From the NCBI GenBank assembly GCA_965220105.1, contig OZ244811.1:930001-994000 (forward strand): a DNA stretch of 64,000 bases, written 5' to 3'. Made by a program: the position numbers and the translations under genes. The notes beneath the pieces are model-generated. The model had not been told where the DNA came from, ran no database searches, and saw only the letters and a program-made list of their open reading frames with translations. Of the stretch, positions 8,670-16,782 are shown one piece after another. Source of the DNA: Bin87 sp965220105. Lineage in GTDB: Bacteria > Chloroflexota > Dehalococcoidia > Lucifugimonadales > UBA3495. Each line of letters starts with the position of its first letter. The stretch's first letter is position 1.

Positions 8670-9686
8670 TTATGCGTCGATCCGGTACACGCGAACCGCG
8701 GTGTCGTGGAATGCGGCCGCCCTCTCCGAAGGCGAGTAGCCCTCCGACATCCGTTTGAACGCGTTGTACATCACGTTGTATGAGAACGACACCTTGTCCA
8801 CCGGGAAGTTGCTCTCGAACATGCACCGGTCCGGCCCAAATGCGTCCAGGCAGTGCCGCATCCAGTCGCCTACCGAGTCGGCCAGCTCCTCGGAGCCGAT
8901 GGGCGTCTCCCGCTCGTGCCAGTCGTAACCGATGCGGGGCATCCCGATGCCGCCGAGTTTCATGATCACGTTAGGGCAGGCGCCCACGGCTTCAATGCCG
9001 CTGCGCCACTCGGGGATGACCTCGTCGTCCCGGTTGGCATAGGGGCCGGTGCGCATCATCCCGCCGATGTGGTTCAGCACGATGGTCAGGTCGGGGATGC
9101 GGCGAGCGAAGTCGGCCAGATCGGGCAACTGCGGGAAAAATACGGTCGTTTCCAGGATCAGGCCCATGTCTCGCAGCACGCGGGCGCCGGCCATATAGTC
9201 GTCGCGCTGCAAGCATCCCTCAACCTCCCGGTTTTCAACGTCCGGATGCGAGTCCCAGCCGACCGAGTGGCGGATGCCGCGGAAGCGGTTTGGGCTGGCG
9301 GCCTGCAACGCCTCCAGCACGGGGCGCACGGCATCGCCCATCTTGAGGTCGGCGCGTCCGATGATGGCGGCGGCGGCTCGGGCTTCACCGTAGCGTCCGG
9401 TGGCGCTTTCGTCGGCAATGCTCTGGATGAACTCCACCTCGCCCACGGAGCGCATCTCTTCCGGACCGTCGGTGCGGTACTCGGAACGCGCCTCGATAAA
9501 TACGGTGGAGCGGACGTTGTGGCCGCTGGTGATGTCGGCAACCAGGTCAGGCAGCAAGTACTGCTGGTAGGCAACGGGTTCGGGGCGCTGCACCCAGAAG
9601 TGGTGATGAGGGTCGCAGATGGGCAGATCGGGTTCCAGGGTGGGTTCGGCGGTTAGGGCCAGCCATTCGTTACCACTGGGCGGCAT
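8670..9686 (-). CDS. Amidohydrolase, metal-dependent TIM barrel
   Basis: The 338-residue product opens with a metal-binding motif, CDPHHHFW (residues 24-31), typical of the amidohydrolase-2 family, and has the later GGIGMPRIGYDW and FESNFPVDK segments; the latter resembles the strand-8 aspartate region. The frame extends to 9722, but ATG 9686 has AGGAGG about 7 nt upstream and gives the normal N-terminus. The family hydrolyses lactones or decarboxylates aromatic acids; the substrate is unknown. It heads the operon with the epoxide hydrolase. Confidence 0.88.
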   Translation of the reverse strand: MPPSGNEWLALTAEPTLEPDLPICDPHHHFWVQRPEPVAYQQYLLPDLVADITSGHNVRSTVFIEARSEYRTDGPEEMRSVGEVEFIQSIADESATGRYGEARAAAAIIGRADLKMGDAVRPVLEALQAASPNRFRGIRHSVGWDSHPDVENREVEGCLQRDDYMAGARVLRDMGLILETTVFFPQLPDLADFARRIPDLTIVLNHIGGMMRTGPYANRDDEVIPEWRSGIEAVGACPNVIMKLGGIGMPRIGYDWHERETPIGSEELADSVGDWMRHCLDAFGPDRCMFESNFPVDKVSFSYNVMYNAFKRMSEGYSPSERAAAFHDTAVRVYRIDA

Positions 9687-10260
9687 GATCGCACCTCCTG
9701 GTGTCGAGGATCGTCGACGCAAGCACGGAATCGTTGAATCGCGCCAATCATAGCATACGCTCCACTCAACCTCCGCTCATCCTGAGCCTGTCGCAGCACT
9801 CATTCATTGAACCGACGCGCTGTCCGCGACCGCCATAAGCGCGACGACGTGACGAACTCGTTGCTCTGCAAAATCCCCCATCCTGTTTATCCTGTGTATC
9901 CCGGTAGAACGTCATCCCGTACTTGAACTTGGGCGCTCGCGAAGTTCATCCGTTAGTTGACACCGTACTTATTACTACAGCCGCACAAACACTAACTCGC
10001 TACTCTTAGCCTCGATCCATCACTGGATTTAGCTTTGCTCACTTAAGAGCAAAGCCAGTACGCTATAGCTGGACATTGCGATTTTCAATACCGCCCGACC
10101 CTCTGGGCGGTCATGTGCGACTGTAGTACTAGGGTGCGTGGACAAATTGAGGACTATGCTGGGAGAGCAATGATGCTTGTTCCGCCCCTTGCTGCGTTGG
10201 TGATACCGTTTGAACGTGGGCTGTTCTATCGGGCGGAAAGCGAGGCGTAGGGAGTGGTGT
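9687..10260. other. Intergenic region, no gene seen
   Basis: It contains fragments of common dispersed repeats (catcctgagcctgtcg near 9778 and catcctgtttatcctgtgta near 9889). A short minus-strand frame at 10029-10268 overlaps the toxin gene end and has no coding features. The motif gcgactgtagtactag near 10120 recurs with one change near 20037. Confidence 0.6.
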
Positions 10261-10698
10261 TTATCCACCGTCGTTCCATTCGGAGAGCATGGCGGCTTGG
10301 ACGCCAGTCCCAGTCAGGCGTCTGACCAAGGCGTTGTCTGAGGTAATCAGCGGAACGTTTTCACGAACGGCAAGGGCGCAGAACAGCGCGTCGTACACCA
10401 TGATGCCATTGTCGGCCGCTAGTATCAGCGCGTCTTCCAACAAATCTCCGTTGGGGACTAAACGGATGCCCAAGTCTCTGAGCGCGCGAAATGACGTCAC
10501 TGCTTCTTCGGGCCGCACGTTGTGGCGTTGCAGGTGCTTCCACAGCACGTTGGCAGATTCGACGAGGATATATTCGGGCGCTATCAGGTTGACCATGCCG
10601 GCATGGTGAGATGCGACGAGTTTCTCGGCGACTGATGAGTCCTCTTCTGGAAGGACGTATTTGACCAGCGCGCTGGTGTCGATGACTGGTGTTGTCAA
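10261..10698 (-). CDS. PIN-domain toxin, VapC-type
   Basis: The 145-residue product has the PIN fold acids Asp7 (VIDTSALVKY), Glu48 (LVESANVLW), Asp103 (MVYDALFCALA) and Asp121 (ITSDNALV). VapC proteins are Mg-dependent endoribonucleases, often cutting tRNA. Its ATG overlaps the stop of the upstream gene by 4 nt (ATGA), the classic toxin-antitoxin arrangement. Confidence 0.9.
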   Translation of the reverse strand: MTTPVIDTSALVKYVLPEEDSSVAEKLVASHHAGMVNLIAPEYILVESANVLWKHLQRHNVRPEEAVTSFRALRDLGIRLVPNGDLLEDALILAADNGIMVYDALFCALAVRENVPLITSDNALVRRLTGTGVQAAMLSEWNDGG

Positions 10699-10970
10699 CG
10701 CGACCTGTCCTCTCTGATCAAGCCGACCGAGTTGAGCAGGCTTCCTCCCAGTCGTGTGGCGATTGTTTCCCTGAGCGCCCTGGCCTGCCGGATGTCCTCG
10801 AATCCAGGGTCGGTGGCTATCCTGTTTTCGAGGTCTCGGTCAGATAACGGGTCGGCATTGAATTCGGGTGTCGGAATTTCCAGTTCCACCAGGACCGGTT
10901 GCCCCTCCGGCAATTCGGGGTCGGTCGCGAGTTCAATGGTTTTGCCTTTGACAACTCCGTGCAGTTTCAT
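10695..10970 (-). CDS. Probable VapB-type antitoxin
   Basis: A 91-residue acidic protein starts MKLHGVVKGKTIEL and continues to a proline- and glutamate-rich stretch and a helical C-terminus. The short beta N-terminus followed by ELPEGQPVLVEL resembles AbrB/DUF104-like antitoxins. The start is ATG 10970 or the adjoining GTG 10973, with gagg upstream. It is translationally coupled to the PIN toxin. The exact antitoxin family is inferred mostly from position. Confidence 0.7.
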   Translation of the reverse strand: MKLHGVVKGKTIELATDPELPEGQPVLVELEIPTPEFNADPLSDRDLENRIATDPGFEDIRQARALRETIATRLGGSLLNSVGLIREDRSR

Positions 10971-10979
10971 CACGAACCT

Positions 10980-11790
10980 CGTCTACTGGTACGGGGGCAT
11001 CCGCTCCTGGCGTTGGGGTGTTGGTGCTCCCGCGGGATATGTCGTTGATGGCGTTCTTTGGGTTACGGTACCCATATTCGGGCACCGGCGGTGATTTGTC
11101 CACACACCCTGGGGCGTGGCGCGGTTGGCGTCCAGCCGCAGGCGGGTTCGGAGAAAATCGCAAACCTCGGGACACCCGCGAGCGGCGGCCGAAGGTCAAC
11201 AATCCGTCTTGGCTGTTTCGAGCTTCGGCAAGCCCATGGGACGGATGTGGGTCCAGACGCAGGGCGTCGCTGGCTGGTGGTTCCGCTTGACACGGCTAGT
11301 GCGCCCAGGACGCATCTCGCTTTGCGCCGGGCGTTGTCTCGGTGCCAGAAGTCATCTGGAGCGGGGACTTGGTTCCGTCTCTGAGCTCCGGGCGGTGGGA
11401 AACCTGTGCCGCTTCGTCTTTCTTGACAGTCGGGCGGGATCGTCAAAACCCAATCGCCGACGGAAGAGTTGCGTGCAATCTCCCCTTGGGCAGGTACTGC
11501 CACCCGTGAGGGCGACTAACCCACTACCTGCGGTGCGGGTGCCGTTCCGGAGAACGACGGGGTTGGTCGTCTGCGCTTTGACCGTGGGACTGGGGCTGTT
11601 GAGAACCGCTTTGCCAATGAAAATGGGTAGTGGATCCTGTCCACCTTGAACCCTGCGTCAGGCTCTCACGGCTTCCAGCCTGTGTCCCGACTGTATGATA
11701 ACACGGATTGCAACGGCTTAACCCGAATCCACCGAAGGGATGGAGGAAATTTCGCTACTCGGGATCTGATTGAGCAGCGACTAAAAGTGC
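10980..11790. other. Region without a recognised gene
   Basis: Several overlapping frames up to 177 codons exist on both strands (for example 11116-11649) but none has family motifs, a ribosome-binding site or a plausible composition. The segment tggaggaaatttcgctactc near 11741 recurs in diverged form near 19796, so part of this may be an old repeat. Confidence 0.5.
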
Positions 11791-11794
11791 CTAG

Positions 11795-12610
11795 GTTCTG
11801 TTGACATTTCATTATAATGGCCGTATGTCGAACATCAGACTATTACCAGAACAGTGGGCTAGGATTCTCGATTTCTTGCGTGGCTGCACCGGCCTGTACG
11901 TTGGCCAGGAAGCGGATTGCCGGCGTTTTGTCGAGGCCGTCTTATGGATTAACCGCTCTGGGGCCCAGTGGCGACTGCTGCCGGCCGAATACGGGAACTG
12001 GAACACCGTCTACAAACGATTCGCCCGTTGGACTGACCAAGGGGTCTGGGAACAGATGCATCAACATTGCTCCGGCGACCCGGATCTGGAATACCTGATC
12101 ATCGACAGCACGGTGGTCCGGGCGCACCCTTGCGCGGCGGGAGCTCCCCCAAAAAGGGTGGCCAGGCGGCCCAGGCCCTGGGCCGGAGCCGCGGCGGGTT
12201 CAGCGCCAAGATTCACGTGAGCGTGGACGGCTTGGGCAACCCCTTGCGATTCATCCTGACCGGCGGGCAACAGCACGACATCACCCAGGCGGAGGGTTTG
12301 ATCGCCGGTTATGCTGGCGAGCACGTACTGGCCGACCAAGGGTACGATGCCCAGGAGTTTCGCCGACACATCCTGGAACTGGGCTGGACCTGGGTATGAT
12401 GCCGGTCATTCCGCCCCGCTCGAACCGCAAGGAACCCGCCGACTATGATCGGCATCTGTACCGGGAGCGTCATCTGGTGGAATGCTTCATCAACAAGATC
12501 AAGCACTATCGCCGGATCTTCTCCCGGTTTGAGAAGCTGGACACCAGATACCTGGGCTTCCTGCATTTCACCGCCGCTCTCATCTGGTTGCGGTGAAATG
12601 TCAACAGAAC
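11795..12610 (+). mobile_element. IS5-family element (IS427 group) with CTAG target duplication
   Basis: Perfect 17-bp inverted repeats gttctgttgacatttca bound the element at 11795 and 12610, and ctag flanks both sides (11791-11794 and 12611-12614). The right CTAG is also the first four bases of a small inverted-repeat element, so the IS landed at its edge. Confidence 0.92.
11825..12596 (+). pseudogene. IS5-family transposase, two frame changes
   Basis: Translation from ATG 11825 (MSNIRLLPEQW) covers the N-terminal DUF4096-like domain and the first aspartate in IIDSTVVRAH. A -1 shift at the slippery cccccaaaaag (12147-12157) leads to GGFSAKIHVSVDGLGNPLRF and LADQGYDAQEFR (second Asp); this site may be the programmed frameshift of the IS427 group. 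A second interruption near 12393 follows GWTW: about 11 extra bases separate GWT from PVIPPRSNRK and the rest (RHLVECFINKIKHYRRIFSR with the catalytic Glu) is in a third frame. The second break looks like damage, so the element is probably inactive. Confidence 0.85.
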
Positions 12611-12742
12611 CTAGTAGTCCGAAATCTTTGTAATGATGAGTTGATTGGTACTGGGGCTCTGCCCTGACCTACTGGGCCTACGCAGAAATTCGCCGAGTAA
12701 CCCTGCATTTCACCCGTCATAACAAAGAAGTTGGTCTACTAG
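12611..12742. mobile_element. 132-bp MITE with CTAGTAGTCC ends, copy 1
   Basis: The left end ctagtagtccgaaatctttg and the reverse complement of the right end, ctagtagaccaacttctttg, are imperfect inverted repeats of about 28 bp. A second copy with the same ends but a different interior is at 35713-35833. No ORF is inside. Confidence 0.7.
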
Positions 12743-12827
12743 TGGCCTACCACCAATGAATTGATGGATGGTAGGATGTGAAGGTCAAGTAGATACAGGA
12801 ACAAATGGGGAAGTGGTGAGGGACGTG

Positions 12828-13963
12828 ATGGTGAAGAAGTATCGGGTAGAACTGACGGTAGAAGAACAGGAGGAACTGAAGGCGTTGGTTTCCAAGGGAC
12901 GGGCGGCAGCCTATAAGCAGACTCACGCCCGCATCCTGCTGCTGAGCGATGAGAATCAGGCCGAGGGGCCAATGATGGACCAGGAGATAGCCCGGTCCCT
13001 GAAGGTGGGCACCGCCACGGTGGAACGGGTACGCCGCCGCTGTGTGGAGGAGGGAGTGGCGGCCGCCCTGGGTCGCAAAGAGCAACTGAACCGGCGCCGG
13101 AAGAAGTTGGATGGTCAGGGTGAGGCCCACCTGATTGCCCTGGCCTGCTCGCCGCCGCCGGAGGGACGAGTCAGTTGGACGTTGCAACTGCTGGCCGACG
13201 GACTGGTGGAAGGAGAGATAGTGGAGAGCATCAGCGACGAGACGGTGCGCCGGACCTTGAAAAAAACCAACTGAAGCCCTGGCTGAAAGAGTGCTGGTGT
13301 CTGCCTCCCCAGGGCAGCGCCGAGTTTGTATGCGCCATGGAAGACGTGCTGGAGGTCTATCACCGCAGCTATGAAGACAAGGAAGTTCTGGTGTGCCTGG
13401 ACGAGACCAGCAAGCAACTGGTGGGGGAGACTCGGCAATCCCGTCCGCCGCGGCCTGGTTCAGTCATGGCCTACGATTATGAATACCAGCGCAACGGGGT
13501 GAGCAACCTGTTCATGCTGTTCGCGCCCTTGGAGGGATGGCGGCGGGTGGAGGTGACGGACCGGCGCACCAGGGTTGACTGGGCGGAGGTGGTGCGGAAG
13601 CTGGTGGACGAGGACTATCCCGATAGGGAGCGGATAGTGCTGGTGATGGACAACTTGAACACCCATCATCTGGCATCTTTGTACGAGGCCTTCGAGCCGG
13701 CAGAGGCCCGGCGCATCGCGGAGCGGCTGGAGATTCACTACACGCCGAAGCACGGCAGTTGGCTGAATATGGCGGAGATAGAACTGGGGGTGCTGGCAGG
13801 GCAGTGCCTGGACCGCCGTATCCCCAGCCGGGGAATCCTGGAGCAGGAAACCGGGGCATGGGAAAACCAGCGGAATCGGCAGGGGTTTCGAGCGGACTGG
13901 CGCTTCACAACCGAGGACGCCCGCATCAAGCTCAAGTCCTTATACCCATCAATACAAATGTGA
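12828..13963 (+). pseudogene. IS630-family transposase in two frames (possible programmed -1 shift)
   Basis: The first part starts at ATG 12828 (MVKKYRVELTVEEQEELK), preceded by gagggacg, and encodes the helix-turn-helix region. It stops at 13274 just after a run of seven A (13260-13266). The -1 frame continues as EKNQLKPWLKE and contains VLVCLDETSKQLV (first Asp), LVMDNLNTHH (second Asp) and SWLNMAEIELG (Glu), a full DDE core. A A-AAA-AAA heptamer at the junction fits programmed -1 frameshifting used in the IS630 family, so this may be a working gene. Its terminal repeats could not be located; a MITE sits about 10 bp after the stop. Confidence 0.75.
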
Positions 13964-13973
13964 CTGGGTACTA

Positions 13974-14119
13974 AACTAAAGCCAAGGTGAAATGCGCAGA
14001 TGGTGGGGGTCAAACGACGGAGCCGGGTCGTTCTCAAAGTACGGATGAGAGGGATTCACGGGCTTAACCCAGCTGATCATCATCGCCACTTAAATGTATA
14101 TCCCACCTTGGCTTTAGTT
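13974..14119. mobile_element. 146-bp MITE related to the IS630 copy at 27281
   Basis: Ends aactaaagccaaggtg (13974) and its exact reverse complement (to 14119) are flanked by TA on both sides. The IS630-type element at 27281-28515 ends in aaccaaagccaaggtg, one base different, also with TA. No ORF is present, so this is a non-autonomous derivative. Confidence 0.85.
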
Positions 14120-14310
14120 TAGTACGTGTAACCAACATTTTTGCCGCCAACGACTGTGCTTTTGTCACGGTGGTCTGCATGGGTGTGTCGTCGCCACATG
14201 GAAGCGTTGACAGCCCGCAGAATCAGACCGTCGTCCCCCCGGGCCGTAATGAACGCGTTCGTCGGTGAATGGATCACGGGCGTGATCTTTTCATGGGCCC
14301 ACGGATCATG
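14119..14310 (-). pseudogene. C-terminal gene fragment of unknown family
   Basis: A clean minus-strand frame of about 63 codons runs from the IS boundary near 14310 (HDPWAHEKITPVIHSPTNAF) to YTY and a TAA made by the MITE edge at 14119-14121. It has no start and no recognised motif, but its composition looks coding. I read it as a piece of a gene cut by the IS5-like element on one side and the MITE on the other. Confidence 0.4.
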
Positions 14311-14317
14311 AGGTTAG

Positions 14318-15455
14318 GGATGCTCTGAACAAAGCCGGTTTGGCCTGCATTGGGTTTATTGGGACGGCGAAGGGGCGAGAACTGGCGTCTGGGCGTTGCG
14401 CTCCGGCACTCGGCTCCTTGCGTTTCGCCCCTGGCGGGGCCGTTGGAGTCCGGCGCGGGCCATAGGGCCGGCTGGGGCCTGCGACGGGCGCGCTACCCCG
14501 ACAGTTGACCCTCCGCCGTCAGCAGGTTGACCAGCTCGAACAGCAGCTTCAGCCTCAGGGAAGGATGCTCCACCTTGGCTCTCACCTGTGCCTTCGCCTG
14601 CTCCGCTAGTGTCTCCCTGCTCCCAGGCGCCAACTTCCGACGACGCCCCGGACGCATTGCCACCCGCCATTCCACCAAAAGCCCCAGATTCTCCTCTCTA
14701 CTCCCCACTCCCTGATACCCAGCGTCGCCCCACACCACCGTCTCGCCCCCGTGCAGCAGATTGTGCGTCTCGGTAACATCGTGCACGTTGGCCGCCGTCG
14801 CGCTCATGCTGTGGACTATGCCAGTCTCCGAATCCACCCCGATGTGCGCCTTCATACCGAAATGCCACTGGTTCCCCTTCTTGGTCGGATGCATCTCAGG
14901 GTCCCGCTCCCCAGCCCGGTTCTTGGTGGAGGACGGCGCCTCGATGATGGTGGCGTCCAGGATGGTTCCCTCCCGCAGTTTCAGGCCCCGGGATTCCAGG
15001 TGGGAGTTGATTTCCTCCAACAGGCCCTGGCCCAGGCTGCTCTTTTCCAGCAGATGACGAAAGTTGAGGATGGTGGTCTCGTCGGGCAGGGGGCCTGAGA
15101 GCCTCAACCTCACGAACCGCCGGACCGGCTCGGACTCGTAGAGCAGGTCCTCCATGCCGGGGTCGCTCAAATTGTAGAAAAGCTGGACACAGTGTGTTCT
15201 CAACATGGCGGACAGAAGATATGGATGGCGCCCCCTTCCGGCCTTTGGGTAGAAGGGACGGATGCGGTCCTCCAGCAACTTGCAGGGAATCAGGCCGTCC
15301 ATCCTCTCCAGGAACACTTCCCGGCGGGTCTTGCGCCTCTTGCCCTGGTATTCCAAGTCAGCAAAGCTTGCCTGGTCCATACAACCTCATCCTCGGTCAG
15401 CATTAGGCTCTCCAGATTGACTATGCCCAATCACCACGGACTTGTTCAGAGGATT
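14318..15455 (-). mobile_element. IS5-like element (DUF772 transposase)
   Basis: The left end near 14319 (gatgctctgaacaaagccgg) and the reverse complement of the right end near 15454 (atcctctgaacaagtccg) form imperfect inverted repeats. Boundaries are approximate to a few bases and no target duplication is clear. Confidence 0.7.
14493..15380 (-). CDS. IS5-family transposase, shortened C-terminus
   Basis: The 295-residue product has the DUF772 N-terminal domain (GRGRHPYLLSAMLRTHCVQ, residues 48-66) and the DDE core: ILDATIIEAPSS (Asp), WGDAGYQGV (Asp) and RAKVEHPS (Glu). After KVEHP the family normally continues with about 25 residues (a motif like FGYVKVRYRGL) that are missing here; the frame goes straight to LKLLFELVNLLTAEGQL. 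The acids are all present but the missing helix suggests an inactive or weak enzyme. The 3' part of the element up to 14318 is non-coding. Confidence 0.8.
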   Translation of the reverse strand: MDQASFADLEYQGKRRKTRREVFLERMDGLIPCKLLEDRIRPFYPKAGRGRHPYLLSAMLRTHCVQLFYNLSDPGMEDLLYESEPVRRFVRLRLSGPLPDETTILNFRHLLEKSSLGQGLLEEINSHLESRGLKLREGTILDATIIEAPSSTKNRAGERDPEMHPTKKGNQWHFGMKAHIGVDSETGIVHSMSATAANVHDVTETHNLLHGGETVVWGDAGYQGVGSREENLGLLVEWRVAMRPGRRRKLAPGSRETLAEQAKAQVRAKVEHPSLRLKLLFELVNLLTAEGQLSG

Positions 15456-15513
15456 TTTAGGAAAGCGGCGCCCGTTGGCAGGCCCGGGAGAAGGGCCCGG
15501 GCGCCAGCGGTCA

Positions 15514-15627
15514 GTAACTGTTCAGACTTGAGGGGGTCTAAAGGCTATCCGGCCTCTTGCGGAGGGGCAGCCAAGCACGGATTGTCCTCTGCAAATCTAT
15601 TCCGTCCCCTCAAACGTGAACAGTTAC
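15514..15627. mobile_element. 114-bp MITE with IS66-type ends
   Basis: gtaactgttcagacttgagg at 15514 and, from 15627 in reverse complement, gtaactgttcacgtttgagg are near-perfect terminal inverted repeats. They match the IS66 copy 2 tip (gtaacagttcagacttgg), so the element is likely moved by an IS66 transposase. No ORF inside. Confidence 0.75.
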
Positions 15628-15736
15628 AGCGGTCCGTCCCAAGTGGATGAAGCGCCGTTTTATGGGTAGAATGACCAGCACGCAAATCCGCCCAGGAGCA
15701 ACCAATGCAGCCAGGCGATATCCCCCGGGGAAGCCA

Positions 15737-16209
15737 ATGATGACCCTGCAGGACTCGGTCAGGAATTGTATTCGCAAGTATGCCGACTTCAGCGGGCGGG
15801 CCACCCGGGCCGAGTACTGATGGTGGGTGCTGGCTACCAATATTGTCCGCTTGATGCTCAGTGGTGTGGACATTTCCATAGGTTCCCTGGCCGATTTGGA
15901 TGTCTACACTCCCTTTCAATCTATATCTGGGTTGGCGATTCCGATCCCCAGCCTTGCGGTGGCGGCCCGCCGCTCGCACGACATAGGCAAGAGCGGCTGG
16001 TGGCAATTGCCCCGGATAGCAAAGGGAGTATTGGGGCTATCCTGTTGGTAACTGGGGCGATTGGCCTGTGGTACATGACTTTTGTATCTTCCGGTGGTAG
16101 CAACTCTGGCAACTTGTCACTAATCCTCGGTCCAGCTTTTGCAGCCTTACCGGTGGGGTTGGCGATGTGTGCAGGTTCGACTGCATGGATGCTGATTTGG
16201 CTGGTCAAA
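15737..16209 (+). pseudogene. DUF805 membrane protein, broken
   Basis: From ATG 15737 the product reads CIRKYADFSGRATRAEY, then TGA, then WWVLATNIV: the family has an extra Trp here, so a TGG has become TGA. The frame goes on through IPSLAVAARRSHDIGKSGWW, the DUF805 signature, then shifts near 15998 to GAILLVTGAIGLWYM and two more hydrophobic segments. DUF805 proteins are small inner-membrane proteins of unknown role. With one stop and one frameshift this copy is dead. Confidence 0.8.
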
Positions 16210-16319
16210 CAGGTCCAAACCGACACGGTTCGGACCCGCGAGCATGGGACGAGCCGCAGCAGCCCGCAGTCCCGGTTCTGTAACGGCGTTGGCAAAAAAG
16301 AAATTGTTGGAGACGAGCA

Positions 16320-16730
16320 ATGCCAAAGATAATCCCGGTACCCGATGAACTCAGCCAGCCCTTCTGGGACGCGGTGAACGAACAGCGCCTGGTCCTCCAG
16401 AACTGTTCCGCCTGCGAGAAGCTCCAGTACCCGCCCCAGGCGGCCTGCCAGGCGTGCGACTCCGCCGATGGGCTGGAGTGGAAAGAGGTAGAAGGCAAAG
16501 GCCACGTCGCCACCTACATCGTCATTGAGGACGGCCGCCTCAACCGTCGGATGCCCGACCAGCCCTACAATCTTGCCCTTGTGACGCTGGACCAGGACCC
16601 CACTGTGAACTTCTACTCCAACCTGCCGGGCGTCCCGGCCTACCAGGTGCCGGCGGGCGCGGCGGTGGAGATTACCTTCGAGGAAGTGGCCCCCGGCCAG
16701 TTGATACACGAGTGGCGGGTAGTGGAATAA
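16320..16730 (+). CDS. DUF35 OB-fold protein with rubredoxin-like Zn ribbon
   Basis: The 136-residue product has the four zinc cysteines Cys29, Cys32, Cys43 and Cys46 (NCSACEK and ACQACD) followed by an OB-fold domain (GHVATYIVIEDG to VEITFEEVAPG). These proteins are small partners of SCP-x-like thiolases and bind acyl-CoA or help complex formation. It lies 52 nt upstream of the thiolase gene on the same strand, exactly the usual pairing. The ATG follows a gacgagca sequence, so the ribosome-binding site is modest. Confidence 0.92.
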   Translation: MPKIIPVPDELSQPFWDAVNEQRLVLQNCSACEKLQYPPQAACQACDSADGLEWKEVEGKGHVATYIVIEDGRLNRRMPDQPYNLALVTLDQDPTVNFYSNLPGVPAYQVPAGAAVEITFEEVAPGQLIHEWRVVE

Positions 16731-16782
16731 CCATCATTACAAATGCGCGCTTATGCGCGGATAAGCGATAAAAGGACGGACT

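Noticed and set aside
11116..11649. 177-codon frame
   Set aside because: Composition (Arg, Ser, Gly rich), no ribosome-binding site and no family features. The start gtgcgccc near 11299 recalls a group II intron 5' end, but no domain V hairpin is visible.
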